Source: Albula goreensis
Taxonomy: Eukaryota > Chordata > Actinopteri > Albuliformes > Albulidae
Reading direction: 5' to 3'
NCBI GenBank assembly: GCA_022829145.1
Contig: CM040755.1
Coordinates: 19,024,563-19,088,562 of the forward strand
DNA: 64,000 nt
Of the stretch, positions 25,486 to 36,852 are shown piece after piece. Each line of letters starts with the position of its first letter. The stretch's first letter is position 1. The notes under the pieces were generated by a model. That model searched no databases. It was not told the origin of the DNA and worked only from the letters and a program-made list of their open reading frames with translations. Made by a program: the position numbers and the translations under genes.

Positions 25486-27483
25486 CATTCTTTGTGTAAA
25501 GGTTTATATCTTTATCCATATGGTGTCATCATAGTGATTTTATATTTTGTTTTAATGACCGTAATGTGAAATTGTCTTTCACATGCTTTTATATTTAATG
25601 ATCATGGGTGTGCTACATATGAAGCCAAAATACTGTGCTTTTTGATTCATGATACTGTAAACATTCAAGGTCTATTTGTGGATCTACCCCTAGAGACTTA
25701 AATAACTGAAATCTTTATTAACGTGTCTAAAGCCGATACAGTCTCTCTTCATCAGGAGAATGGAATGTTATCAAGGTCAAATGCCAAATACATGAGTGAT
25801 TAGATATTTCTTCCTCTCCAAATGAATCAGCTGTCTCATTCAGCCACTAGGGGTTGTTTTATATGTTTCTGAAAATGCTCCAATCACTGTCCAAGACTTA
25901 TCTTTTACTCCTTCATTTCGTCTGCCTGGTTGTACAGTGTTGCAGTCACGGACAATTGCTGACCGCTTTATATAACAAACCTAATGACCAGATGAGTGTT
26001 TCTAACCTCATACAAACAAACAAACAATTATCCCTTCCTGTTTGTTAGACATTACCCATGCATGCATTGTGCATTTGTTTCTTGTTATGTATCATACCTA
26101 CTGAAAACCGCTAGTCTCCATAAAGAATGCGTGAAAGAATTGGATTTGCTTCAGTGTTGTGGTATTGATGCATTTTAGGGAATTATCGCATAGAATGTAC
26201 ATGCTCATACATTTTCATTGGTATAGGGAAAGATTTGACACTGATTTTATCACACATTATAGAGGTACAGGCCACAGATCACAGATGAGGTTTTTCTTTT
26301 ATTTGTCAGGTGCAAATGGGGTATCATACCATAGAGAAAGAAAAAAGGAAAAGCATGGTGTAGGGAAGGAGCCTATGGCTGGCTTGTCCTCCAGTAAGTA
26401 GCTGGTGTAGTGAGGACCTGGATGAGTGATCAAGCTAAAAGCTTTGCTCTTTTCCACAAAGGTACACATGTGATATTAAATGCGCTTACCCTTCCCAGAC
26501 CACATTCATCACCTCGTTCATTCAGTGCCACCACTCTGCCACGCTGATCAGTGGACCAGACAGGGTAAAAAGGAACCGTGAAAATGCAGTCCATTTTTGC
26601 ACTGTAATTTTGGTTGGACTAGACCTGTCAAAGAAATGAACACTAGGCAGAGGCTGAAATTAGAGCTACTAGAAATGCTGCATACATACAGTATATCATA
26701 TTTCTGTAGTAAAGCCTGTAAACTGGTTAAGCCCTGAGCCACAGCAAGAAACCGCACAACCAATGGGCCAGCAGAACCAGCGTTGATCACCCCAGCACTA
26801 GCTTAATGTGCATTAATAGGCAGAGATGCAGTGATTAATTTTGATCACTAGAGGGAAGTATTTCATTTAGCATCTCAGATCAGGAACAATAAGGTTACAA
26901 AACCAAAAATGCACTGTATGAAGTTACTACATGGTATCAGTGACACTGTGATCTGAACCAGTCCTTGTGTTATAATGTGGAGAACACAATCTTCAAACAG
27001 GTCAGTGGGTGACAGTCCATTTCTGCTCCACGCATTACAGGGTTTATGAAAGCTCAGACCATCACTACCTGAGTATGATTTCTGGATGGTGAGGCAGTGT
27101 ATGGAAAATCTGAAATCGTTGCGATCAAATGAAATAATGCTGGCCATTTTACACTAATTGTAATTTAGTTTTACGAATTTCTTTTCAATGGTCTTACTTG
27201 GATCATTTTTACAGCTGGTGAAAATGTAAACTGTATTGATGCTTTTATTAAAGTGTTTAGTTTACAGTTTAAAGTTTTAGTTTTAGTTTAAAGTGTTTTT
27301 AAACTAGTGCTTTTTTTATTTAACCGTGCACCATGAAAGTTAACATTGCAGTCGTGGTCTAGGTTTCTGTTGGGAGGACAGATGCTGGTCCCAGCTGTGT
27401 TTTCCAGATTGTGTTTACTGGTTTACCCAGAAATAGGGTCTCAAATTGTGTGCCAGCTGGTTTGCAGCCTCATGAGAACCAGC

Positions 27484-27640
27484 TGATTGTGTGTATGTGT
27501 GTGTATTGTTATGGAGATAGAGAAGAGGTTCATGTGCATGTATCTTTGTGTTTGTGTGTGTGTGTGTGTGGGTGTGTGTGTGTTTGCATGTGTGATTTGT
27601 GTTTGGGGAAAAGTTGTGTATGTATGTCTGTGTGTGGTTT
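27484..27640. repeat. Interrupted GT-rich microsatellite region
   Basis: Runs of TG broken by single substitutions, densest at 27,548-27,600. It creates two overlapping Cys/Val-rich frames that are not genes. Confidence 0.8.
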
Positions 27641-29465
27641 GTAAGAGTGAAACTCTTACATTAAAAGGAGTACAATGTGTAGTAGTATAGTGGGAATTTC
27701 AATATTCATAACTTCTAGTAGGAGTGCAGTATATAAAGATATAAATAAAGGACATTTTATGTCATAGCTATCAGTCTAGGAGCACTGTAGTGGTTGCTCT
27801 AATCTCTGCCCTAAGGTATGTTTTGCAGGTGTTGTGAATATGATTAAATAGTGTTAATTGCCATATCTTAAAAAACTCATTATTGTAACATGTTTTATTT
27901 GAGGTGATAGGCACCAGTTTATCCTGCAAGCTTCAAGCCTTGTGTAAGTCTCTAAATGCTTCTGAAAGTGACTGTTTCCAGTCAGTGCTTGAACTGGATT
28001 GAATAAGTACAGGGACTCACTTGTTGACATTGTTCATTTAATAGTATACTCAGTGATGGCATCCATATTATAAACTTCACAGATAAACTTCATAGAAAGA
28101 TATAGAAATAGAAATAAGTCAAACTCAGGTAAAAACACAAACAAGTCTTTTTTTAAACTTTGGTGTAACTTAATCTGATTCTCCTTGCATAGTGCACCTC
28201 GGTGTAACCCTTGTAACCCTTTATGCCCAGAAGCCAATGGAGCATGCTGCTTAGGTTGCTCTGCTTCACCACCACTTCATATATATTCTAGCCTATTTAG
28301 GGACTCCTTTACCTTTATTTTGCAACAACATAAAAAGTATTGGAGGTAGGAATGCATGGATCAGAAATGCAGACATAGACATCATGCTATGAAAGTCCCA
28401 TGTATTTATGACCAGTCTCATCAACATCCATCATTTTGCAACACTTCCTTTATGAAACTATTGAACATTCAGTGTAGATTTGTCTTTTATGGCCTGGATT
28501 TTATTTAATATACTTAGTATCAATTGAATCTGCTTGTTTTGCCTCCTGAAAGTCAAGGAATTACAGGGAATTGATTTCATTTAACTGAGTACTGTTCATC
28601 ATTAATAAATAATGGGATGCACACTTGTCCCACAACACAGTTATTCAAAATGACAATGTGGCCGGACTACAACTCTAACGCAATTCAAGCACTGTCTGCT
28701 GTGATCAACTAGACCATTGAATATTCAAGAGCTCTCATCCAATCTCAATGACCAATTTCAATACATTTTTCAAGTTACCAATGAGCCCCATCCTACTGCA
28801 GCAGTTGAGACTGAGATGGAGGAGGTGATTCCTGTATGATCTAATGAGATTTACAACTCTACTACTGACAGAGGAGAAGATCATGTTCCAGACACTTGTC
28901 GGGAAAGCTGAGACAAATTCCTGCATTTGGAACAGCCACTACAGAACAGTAATAGAGGTTGAACTTCTTCCTGTCAGAGCAGGAGAAGAAGCCCTACATC
29001 TCCATGTCAGAGCAGTAGGAAATGTAACTTCAGTGATTGTTCCTGACAGCACCACTTCACTCAATGCTAAAGAAATTGCCTCCTTCTCTGTTACAGTAGA
29101 AAAAAGGGCCTTGGTGTCTGCTCTTGCTGTTTCATGTTTTATGGGTTAGGTTGTCTAAAAATGGCAATTCATTTGGAGGGTAGACAGAAATCAGATGGAG
29201 ATGACAAAGGAATCAAGTTTTTCCATGCTTACTTTAATGAATGTGGGAAGAAACTGTATGGCTCAAAAGTATATGACAACAGCCAGTCTGTTTAAACCTT
29301 ATTGGCCATTCAATACTCCAGGAAAGTTAGCACTAATTGTAGCAAGGCATAGCTCTCACTGTCAGTTGGTAACCTATGATTCCCTGATACATGGAAAGAA
29401 CTTATGTAGCTTAATCTGAAGAACCCAGACTGACTTTAACACACCTCTGACAGGACAAGGTCAAT

Positions 29466-29700
29466 GGAGTCCTGCATCGTCATCTGACCGATGGAGCTAA
29501 GCATGACTGGTCTTGTTTAGTTATGCAGCTAAGCAGGACTAGGCTTGGTACTGGAGCTAAGTAGGGCTGGCCTTGTTTAGCACTAAAGGTCTGTAGGGCC
29601 TGAGCCTGTTTAACATTGAAGCTAAGCAGGGATGGGTTCAGCATGCAGCTTAGAATGGCTAGGCTAAGGTTTTGGATGGGAGAGCAAGTTGAACTTAGTG
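29466..29700 (+). repeat. 5S rRNA-like sequence with tandemly multiplied internal control region
   Basis: The start, 'catcgtcatctgaccgatgg' then agctaagc, resembles the 5S rRNA stretch GATCTCGTCTGATCTCGGAAGCTAAGC. The end, 'ggttttggatgggagagc', resembles 5S box C (TTGGATGGGAGACC). Between them the box A/intermediate-element region, present once in 5S RNA, appears about five to six times in diverged form: agctaagcatgactggtctt (29,494), agctaagcaggactaggctt (29,527), agctaagtagggctggcctt (29,555), ggtctgtagggcctgagcct (29,588), agctaagcagggatgggttc (29,620) and agcttagaatggctaggcta (29,647), spaced about 27-33 bp. Too altered to encode functional 5S rRNA. It may be a relic of a 5S-derived SINE or 5S pseudogene whose control region expanded. 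Confidence 0.6.
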
Positions 29701-31673
29701 TGCAGGGTGAGGCCAGTGACCATTGACCTTCGACTCTCACCAGCAAAAAAGGAATGTTGGAATGACAGAGCAGCATTCTCGTTTCTGAACTCTACACGTC
29801 TAGACAGGAAGTGAGCTTATCACCAGGGCCAGGCACAGCCGCACATCTGGGATGTGTTCCACATAGGCAAGAGCTTGCAGTGGTGGGAGGTGACCCCTAC
29901 GAAATCAGCCCTACCTTAAACACAAAGGGTCACAAACAGCAGACTCTGTCCCCTTTCAACTTGTAACCACCTGTAAATCCTAGAAAAATGTGCTGTCTGT
30001 ACCTTACATTTATACAATAATCTCATCCATGTGTTCATAATCATGGGCCTATAACAGTTTTAGTTTGAAATGCTACGTTTGACACATATAACTGTTTTTT
30101 GTGATGGTAGTGAACAAAACTGTAGATATTTAAAACCTAGGAAAAGTAATCTCAAATTGGATATTAATTATTTTAATTGTTGGCTTTAGTAAATCCTATT
30201 ATTTACATAATACTGAAATGTTTTCCAAAATGAATTTGATGCAATCTTTTTCTTTAAATTACCATACATTGACTTTTCTTTGTCTACTATCAATTGTGTC
30301 TTCATTTATACTTCTCTCCCTTTCTCTTTTGACTATCTATACCCCCTTAAAGTAGACAGATTTTTGAGTGTGTTCAACTGACTCATGGAGTTGAAGGAAC
30401 ATGTATGAGACAGGCCATTTTCAGTGGCTTACTACAGACTGGGTGCATCCCTGTCAGTGCACCTAACACCTACTCTAGAAGTGCTTCCTGCAGGGATACC
30501 TCAGTGAGTGAGGAAACAAAATGACAAAATGAGTGAAGATCCACAGTCCACTCACACTACATCTTGCATGTGTATGCAATGGCAGATGATGTTGTGAACT
30601 ATCTCTTTCCCACACACACAGGTGATAATGCTAAGCACACAAACAAACAGGTAACAGTGTTCACACAGAGACACTGACAAGTAGAGGAGAGTCTGGTATT
30701 ATATTATATGAGAAAAAGAAAGAGCAGTGTAATGTGTACAGTACATGCACTGGTGTTTCATTTGAATGCTGCTGGAGGCATACATGTCCCATTTCTCCTT
30801 TATGTCAGTGTAAGGTCTCAGATAAATTAAGCTTCCTCTTTCAGAAAGCAAAATGATTATGATGGGAGAAACTTTAACATATGATTGCATTGAGTCTCTG
30901 CTTAATCTTGATAAAGTGTGTTTAGACTTTGTGTCAGTGTCATCCCTCTATCTCTTGAGCTGGTTTTACTTTGAGGACGAGCAAAGGAGAAACACTCTGA
31001 CCATGGTTAATCTGAGTATAAGTTCACAACAAACAAATCTGAAACCCTTCGGAAACCATTTGGCATGTTGGGCTTTCTCTCTTTCTCCTGTATCAACTGA
31101 AGCCCATTTACCAATTACCCAGACCAAACAACACTACAAGAGTACTTTCTGAGCACTTATTGTAACTGCATTTAATTTTCAAAGCACAAACATGACCTCC
31201 TCTTCTAGAGCTCCCTGTCAATGCCCTGTCAGTTATACAGACTACAAAATCATGGTTAATGCACAGTTCAGGCTAAATAATCACTCACTATCTTACAAAT
31301 ACTAAGAGTAAATGACTTGCTGTTGAGGAGTGTAGAATTTCTGGTTGGAATTTGCATATGTAGTTGAATCAAAATCAGGATAGAGCCTCCTGCATTTGAA
31401 AGACGGTCATTGTTTGAGATGGATTTACATAAAAATATTTAGTGTATTACAAACACTGTTATGATAGAAGTTTTTTTCTTGCATGTGCACATTGCGAAGC
31501 ATGCTGGTGTCTTCTGTTCAGTGTCTTATAGCTGCAGGCCCCCTTGTGTAATGCATGGTTCAGGTTCCACAATTATGAACACCTTGGAGCATGACCATAA
31601 CTTGCAACTGTTCATTGTTTTAGCAAACCTGACATACCATTGCTAAATCTGGGTATGATGTACTATTTATTCA

Positions 31674-31692
31674 TACACAATAGAGGGCGCTC
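31674..31692 (+). promoter_or_regulatory. CTCF-like motif between the two genes
   Basis: 'acacaatagagggcgctca' resembles the CTCF core, with TAGAGGGCGCT a good match. Its position between tspan18 and alx4 would suit a domain boundary, but this is resemblance only. Confidence 0.35.
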
Positions 31693-34363
31693 ACAGAGTA
31701 TGTCTGTGTGTCTCACTGTGTGCAGCTGTCACTACAGGCATCAAAGCAAAGCTGCTAGACAGAAAATGCGCTGAATTGTCAGTATAGTTTGCTCTTTGCT
31801 CTCCAGTATATGATCACAATATTTGAGATACTTTTGTCTTTACTGTAAAAAATGGAACAAGACTATGGGCTGGGTGTGCTCCACTGGCCATTGATAGCAG
31901 TGAAGCATGCAAAGCCCATTTTACAGGGTCCCCATTTTTTCTGTCAAAGTGGTTACATTGATTACATTGGGTCAAGAGCATTTTTCAGTTTAGCAATACA
32001 CAGCTGTAACTTATTAACAGTGGTCAATGGCAGCTTCTGAACCTCGGAAGAGAGAGTACATGTTAAAAGAATTTCCTGGGTGCTGTTTGGGTCAAAATAG
32101 GAATGGAGCAGCACTTCATTACTGCCATCAATCAAAACTTCATGTTTGGATCACATAACCCTAATCATGGACCAAATAGGCCATTTATCAGTCAGTAAAT
32201 CCAGAGACTTGGAATCTCTCAGCATGTACACCACCAGCACTACAGAGGGCTGGAAATATAGATACAGTTTGTTTTTGAAGAAACCATCAAGAGTTTATTC
32301 AGACCTAGCAGTTCTCCAAATTGCATTTTTGTAAAATTGGAGGGTTGTCAATGTGAAATTTTTTTCTTGTTTTGGCAGCTGTCGAACTTATAAACACCAG
32401 AAACAATTGAATACAGGAAAGATTTTTTTCCGTTACATCGTCATCACAAATGGGAGTTCATTGTGGTTTAGTTCAATATGTGTTTTGAACTTTTGTTTGA
32501 AAATGTTTTTTTGTATGGATACTCATTATTCAGGTACTCTTTTTCAGGGTACTGCTGTATTGCTATTAGAGATGATTTTCTGAGTGGACTGTCACAGACC
32601 TACCGTGATCCCAAATATAGGGGCCAAGATGACAGTGGGATATATCTTACACTTCTACCTGATGAGAGGCTATCAATCAACCTACCTCATAGGACCCTTT
32701 AGGAAGTTAATGGTTGAAAAACAGCCAAACTGGCTACTGTGCTCACATGTATTTGAACATAAAATTGTGAGCTTTGGCTCTGTTGATGGCAGCACTGCTC
32801 CCTGCTTGTCCAGCTCTGTCTCTTTCCCTCTCATAAAAGCTGTCAGGGACTGGAAGGGGATGTGAATGTTGCAGTTTGTTTTTGCCCCCACCCCTCTTCC
32901 CCTCACCCTGTGGCTGTATGGGAGACTAAGTTTTATGGGCTACTTGGAGCTCCTATGGGATCAAAATTTAATTTTATATATAGTACTCCCAACCCTCCTT
33001 CACATAAAATAAATGTATTTTATGTTGTGTGTTTTTGTTCACATAAATGTAGCAGTGGGTAGTGGGTGCAGGCATGGTGGGGGAGCCTCCTGCAGGATGC
33101 CAGTGATAAATACATCCCTTTGTAAATCACACAGCCCCTGCTTTGGGGTCACTTGGGTTCAATGAAAAGATACCTAGATATGTTGGCAGTGTATTTACTG
33201 ATTCTTCGTTATTATTAACCTATGATATTAGTTGTGTTATGCATTAAATGTATGTATTACTGTGGATTCATTACATTTTTTTATTTATTTACAGAAAACA
33301 TACATGGATCTGTAAATTTTCACATATTTTTCAATATTAGCACAAGCAGTGCTAAAGTTTATATAACATTAAAATGGTAAATGGATTCAAAATTGGGTGT
33401 GATGAAATTCAAGACGCAGTCAGACACCTTCCATGGCCTCCCCAATGACCAGATCTGAACATCATCCACCCTTAATGGGAGTCTCTAGAGAAGATTTCCA
33501 CACACTTTATTTACCACACAAATGGAGGCTTTGCTTCTTAAAATTGGTCAGACATAAAAGAGTTCAGACATTGTTTAACAACATTCCAAGAAGGAATGCA
33601 ACTGTTCTTAGGGCAAAAGGTGGCCCAACACCTCAACACTTAATGCATACTTATTGATAGTTAAACCATGCGTTATTTGATGTTTCAGTCCAGGGGGTAG
33701 ATGTATTAGTGTATCATCTTTACGTATCCCTGAGATACACTGCATTTGAAAAGTCTGAATTGCATCTATTGTAAATTAAAGAAGGATGCTATCCAAATCA
33801 GCAATTGTAGATATTAATGGCAGCAAGGGTTCAGGCAGATAATTGGTTACAGCACCGTCCTTGATTACTGGAAGGACCCCAGAGAGGAAGTGGCTCCGGC
33901 ACAGCCCAGTGACAAATTTATTGTGCTGTGTGACTTGCTGTGACACATGATGACGCTGGAGCATGACCAATGTGGACAGAGAGTAGCTCCACCAGGACAT
34001 GCCATTTTGCTAAGTTGCTAAACTTGCCATGACTCATTTTTTTCTCATTACTCAGACGTAGTCATTATTGGCCTTTCTCAGTGAGTTCTAGATAATCACA
34101 GAAACAGTAACAACCTCCCCTCCCCACTCCCATGTGAGTTCCACTGAGCTGTGCAGGATCTGAGATGGCAGAATGTTTAATAGCACAGTCACAAAACTCA
34201 AAGTTTTTCAAAACTTGTGGTGTTTTATATCTCTGGCTGGGTTCTATATTCTGTGAGTGTTAGAGGTTTTGTGCAGAGGGGGACTGTGGTGTAATCCATT
34301 TGTTTTCTCCATACTTCCAGTGGGCTGCAGGGGGCAACAATGAGAAGGGAAGGGAGAGCGGCT

Positions 34364-34400
34364 TGAGAGGGTTTTTTGGTGGGTGGGGGTGGGGTATCTC
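34364..34400 (+). repeat. G-rich tract, quadruplex-capable
   Basis: Runs GGG, GGG, GGGGG and GGGG within about 30 bases on the plus strand ('ggtgggtgggggtgggg'). Followed at 34,605-34,652 by a purine-rich GGGA/GGAA stretch. Pattern-based call. Confidence 0.55.
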
Positions 34401-34604
34401 CACAGTGGACCAAACAAATCTGCCAGTGAGAGTCATGACTGTGGCCCTACATTTGAGACCTAGCAGGTCGGGTTTCCACCAGCCTGCCTGTCAGGCATCG
34501 AGGGCAGCTGAAGGGTGCCTGTCAGGGTGCACAGGAGGGGAGAATGCACATCGTTCAGCACTCAGAGCCTCCTGGAGGACTCTCCTCTGACTGCTCAGTG
34601 CTAG

Positions 34605-34652
34605 AGAGGGAGGGAGGGGGGAGGAAAGGAAGGGAGGAAGAGGGCAAACAGA
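34605..34652. repeat. GGGA/GGAA purine tract
   Basis: Nearly pure purine on the plus strand (gagagggagggagg, ggaaaggaagggaggaagag). Low-complexity; the minus-strand 73-codon Pro/Ser-rich frame across it is an artefact. Confidence 0.8.
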
Positions 34653-34776
34653 CTTGAACTTTGCCTCCATAAAACGAAGCAGCTCAGCACGGGGTCGGCC
34701 TCTCTTGAACACAAGTGAACTGCGTTAGTAAGTTAGACTCTTCACATCTGTTAATACAGATCTTCTGTGTTTGATC

Positions 34777-34845
34777 ATTACATTAAATTACATTGCGTTC
34801 GGTTGGAAAACCCTCTTACCCAGAGTGAGCTATAGGGTAGAGTAT
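34777..34845. repeat. Degenerate fragment of a teleost dispersed repeat
   Basis: 'cattacattaaattacattg', then 'ctcttacccagagtgagcta', lines up loosely with the head of the repeat at 43,808 (acattacattactgcc, then ttttatccaaagagactcac). Divergent, so tentative. Confidence 0.35.
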
Positions 34846-36313
34846 GTAAGCCCATAAAATACGATTAAAGGAGCGGCAGCAGTAAATACAAAAATGGCTT
34901 TGATTGTGCTAAAGCAACAGGACAAGGGAAGGGTTTTTAATTCAACATCAGTCCCTGTTTTGTTGCCTTCCTTCCCTGTTATAGTGTGAGTGGTCATGAC
35001 CCTTCTGGGGGTCTTGATGTTCCAGGGGTGACGTGACCATGAAACAGTGCCTCCTAGCAGGACACAGCAGCATTGCACAGGTGATCATGGGAGCCTCCAC
35101 TTTTTTCACTCCCCCTTGAGCCCAAATTAATAGCTCAGTGGGAGGGGGGTGTAGACAGAAGGCCCATGTAGTAAAAATACTGGGGGAATGTGTAGCCACT
35201 GATCAATAAGGCTAGCTCTCCTGTACACATAAGGGATGTGTATGTGGAGGACATTTGTGAAATCCAGACTCTTTGCTCTTCAGCAGCAGGACTGTATTAA
35301 CAGAGACATAAGCACAGAGGGGACTCAGATCCACTTGAGACTGAACTTCCTGTTCAGCATGTGTCCCCTTGCAGTTGGTGTTGCATGATGACACTCTGTG
35401 TTAAAGCCTGTGTGGTGTGAATGTTACAGATCTGTGATTTATAGATGGAGGATTAGTAAGTCACAGTGCCTCTTTATACCATGTGATATGATTCCCTCTT
35501 TGACTCATTGTGTGACAGATTGATTTGTCATTTACTCTCTGTCAGCTCACAACACACTTGTAAACACCCTTGTCTCTGGTACTTATTTAAAACTAGGGTC
35601 ATTTTGGGGTGATCTGTAGGGCCTTCAGAGAAAGAGTTTCAGGACTGATATGGTAACTGCTAATCTGTAGGTTTTTTGATGGACCTGACAGCATTGGAGA
35701 GGTGGTTTGATGCTGCTTAGGGGCAAAGGGTCAAAGATCAGGGAAGTGGGTGGACGCCAGGCAGCAGAAACTCAAAGCCTCCTTTTCTGTGCTCTGATTC
35801 TGCTGCTTCCCCTCATACACAGAGGAACAACTTCTTCTGTTGTGTTTTTAATTCTCTGCATCTCTTACTGTCTGTCCCTCTTTCTCTATCTAAATTTTCA
35901 GTGAAAGTGCTTCATTGTCATGGCAAAAAGAAATGGCAACCTTTATGCCATCCAAACCTATGCAGGCTGAGGCTGGTGGTAGCCTGCACTGTGTATTTGT
36001 GTGTCTGCGAGCTGCAGAGCTGGCTCACTGTGTAGTGTATGAGAGTATATGTGAGTATGTGCCTCTGCGGTTGTGGCATTGTGTGGATGCAGACAGCTCG
36101 GCTCAGTGGGAGCCTCTCAGGGTTAATTAATCAGCAGCACTGTCACCCTGCGGTTAAGCCTGCAGCCCCACACACCAAACGCACACACATACACACTCTG
36201 TACATACACACACCTCTCTCGACACGCACACAGACACGTGCACTGTACACAAAGTTCATATATTACATTTTATATATATGTATGCTTTATATATTCTATA
36301 TATGTATATGTAT

Positions 36314-36508
<195 letters not shown>

Positions 36509-36758
36509 CATTTAATTCACTGTTTCCATGGGGGGTAGTAAGTGAAAGCACATTGCTATGGGGGCGTGCAGTAGAGAAGCACTACATCCTATTTCTGTGT
36601 GGGCCTGGAGGGGAGCTGAGTGTCTCCAGCCAAAATGACAGTCACTCCTCACTCCACTCCCCATGCTCTGCTTCTATGAAGGGACCCCCACCACCTCCTC
36701 TGGTTTACAGGGCAGTGTGTTCCCCCTTGTGGACTGATGAATGGTTTTGACTGTAAGA

Positions 36759-36852
36759 GAAACAGGCAAAGGTAGAGGCATAGCTGAATGCAGAGGTAGA
36801 GACAGGGATATAGACAGGGGTAGAGACATGGTTATCGGTAGAGACAGGGTCA
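36759..36852. repeat. Degenerate minisatellite (ggtagagaca units)
   Basis: Imperfect direct repeats built on 'ggtagagacag', with variants such as ggtagaggca and gatatagacagg, about five units of roughly 14-24 bp. No coding content. Confidence 0.7.

Noticed and set aside
29466..29700. Functional 5S rRNA gene
   Set aside because: Only box-like parts match, the control region is multiplied and the outer helices are missing.
35124..35145. tRNA A-box-like 'aatagctcagtgggagg'
   Set aside because: No B-box or tRNA fold follows, so no tRNA or tRNA-derived SINE is supported.
36759..36852. CRISPR-like repeat array
   Set aside because: Units are degenerate direct repeats without constant repeat/spacer alternation, and the host is a vertebrate.
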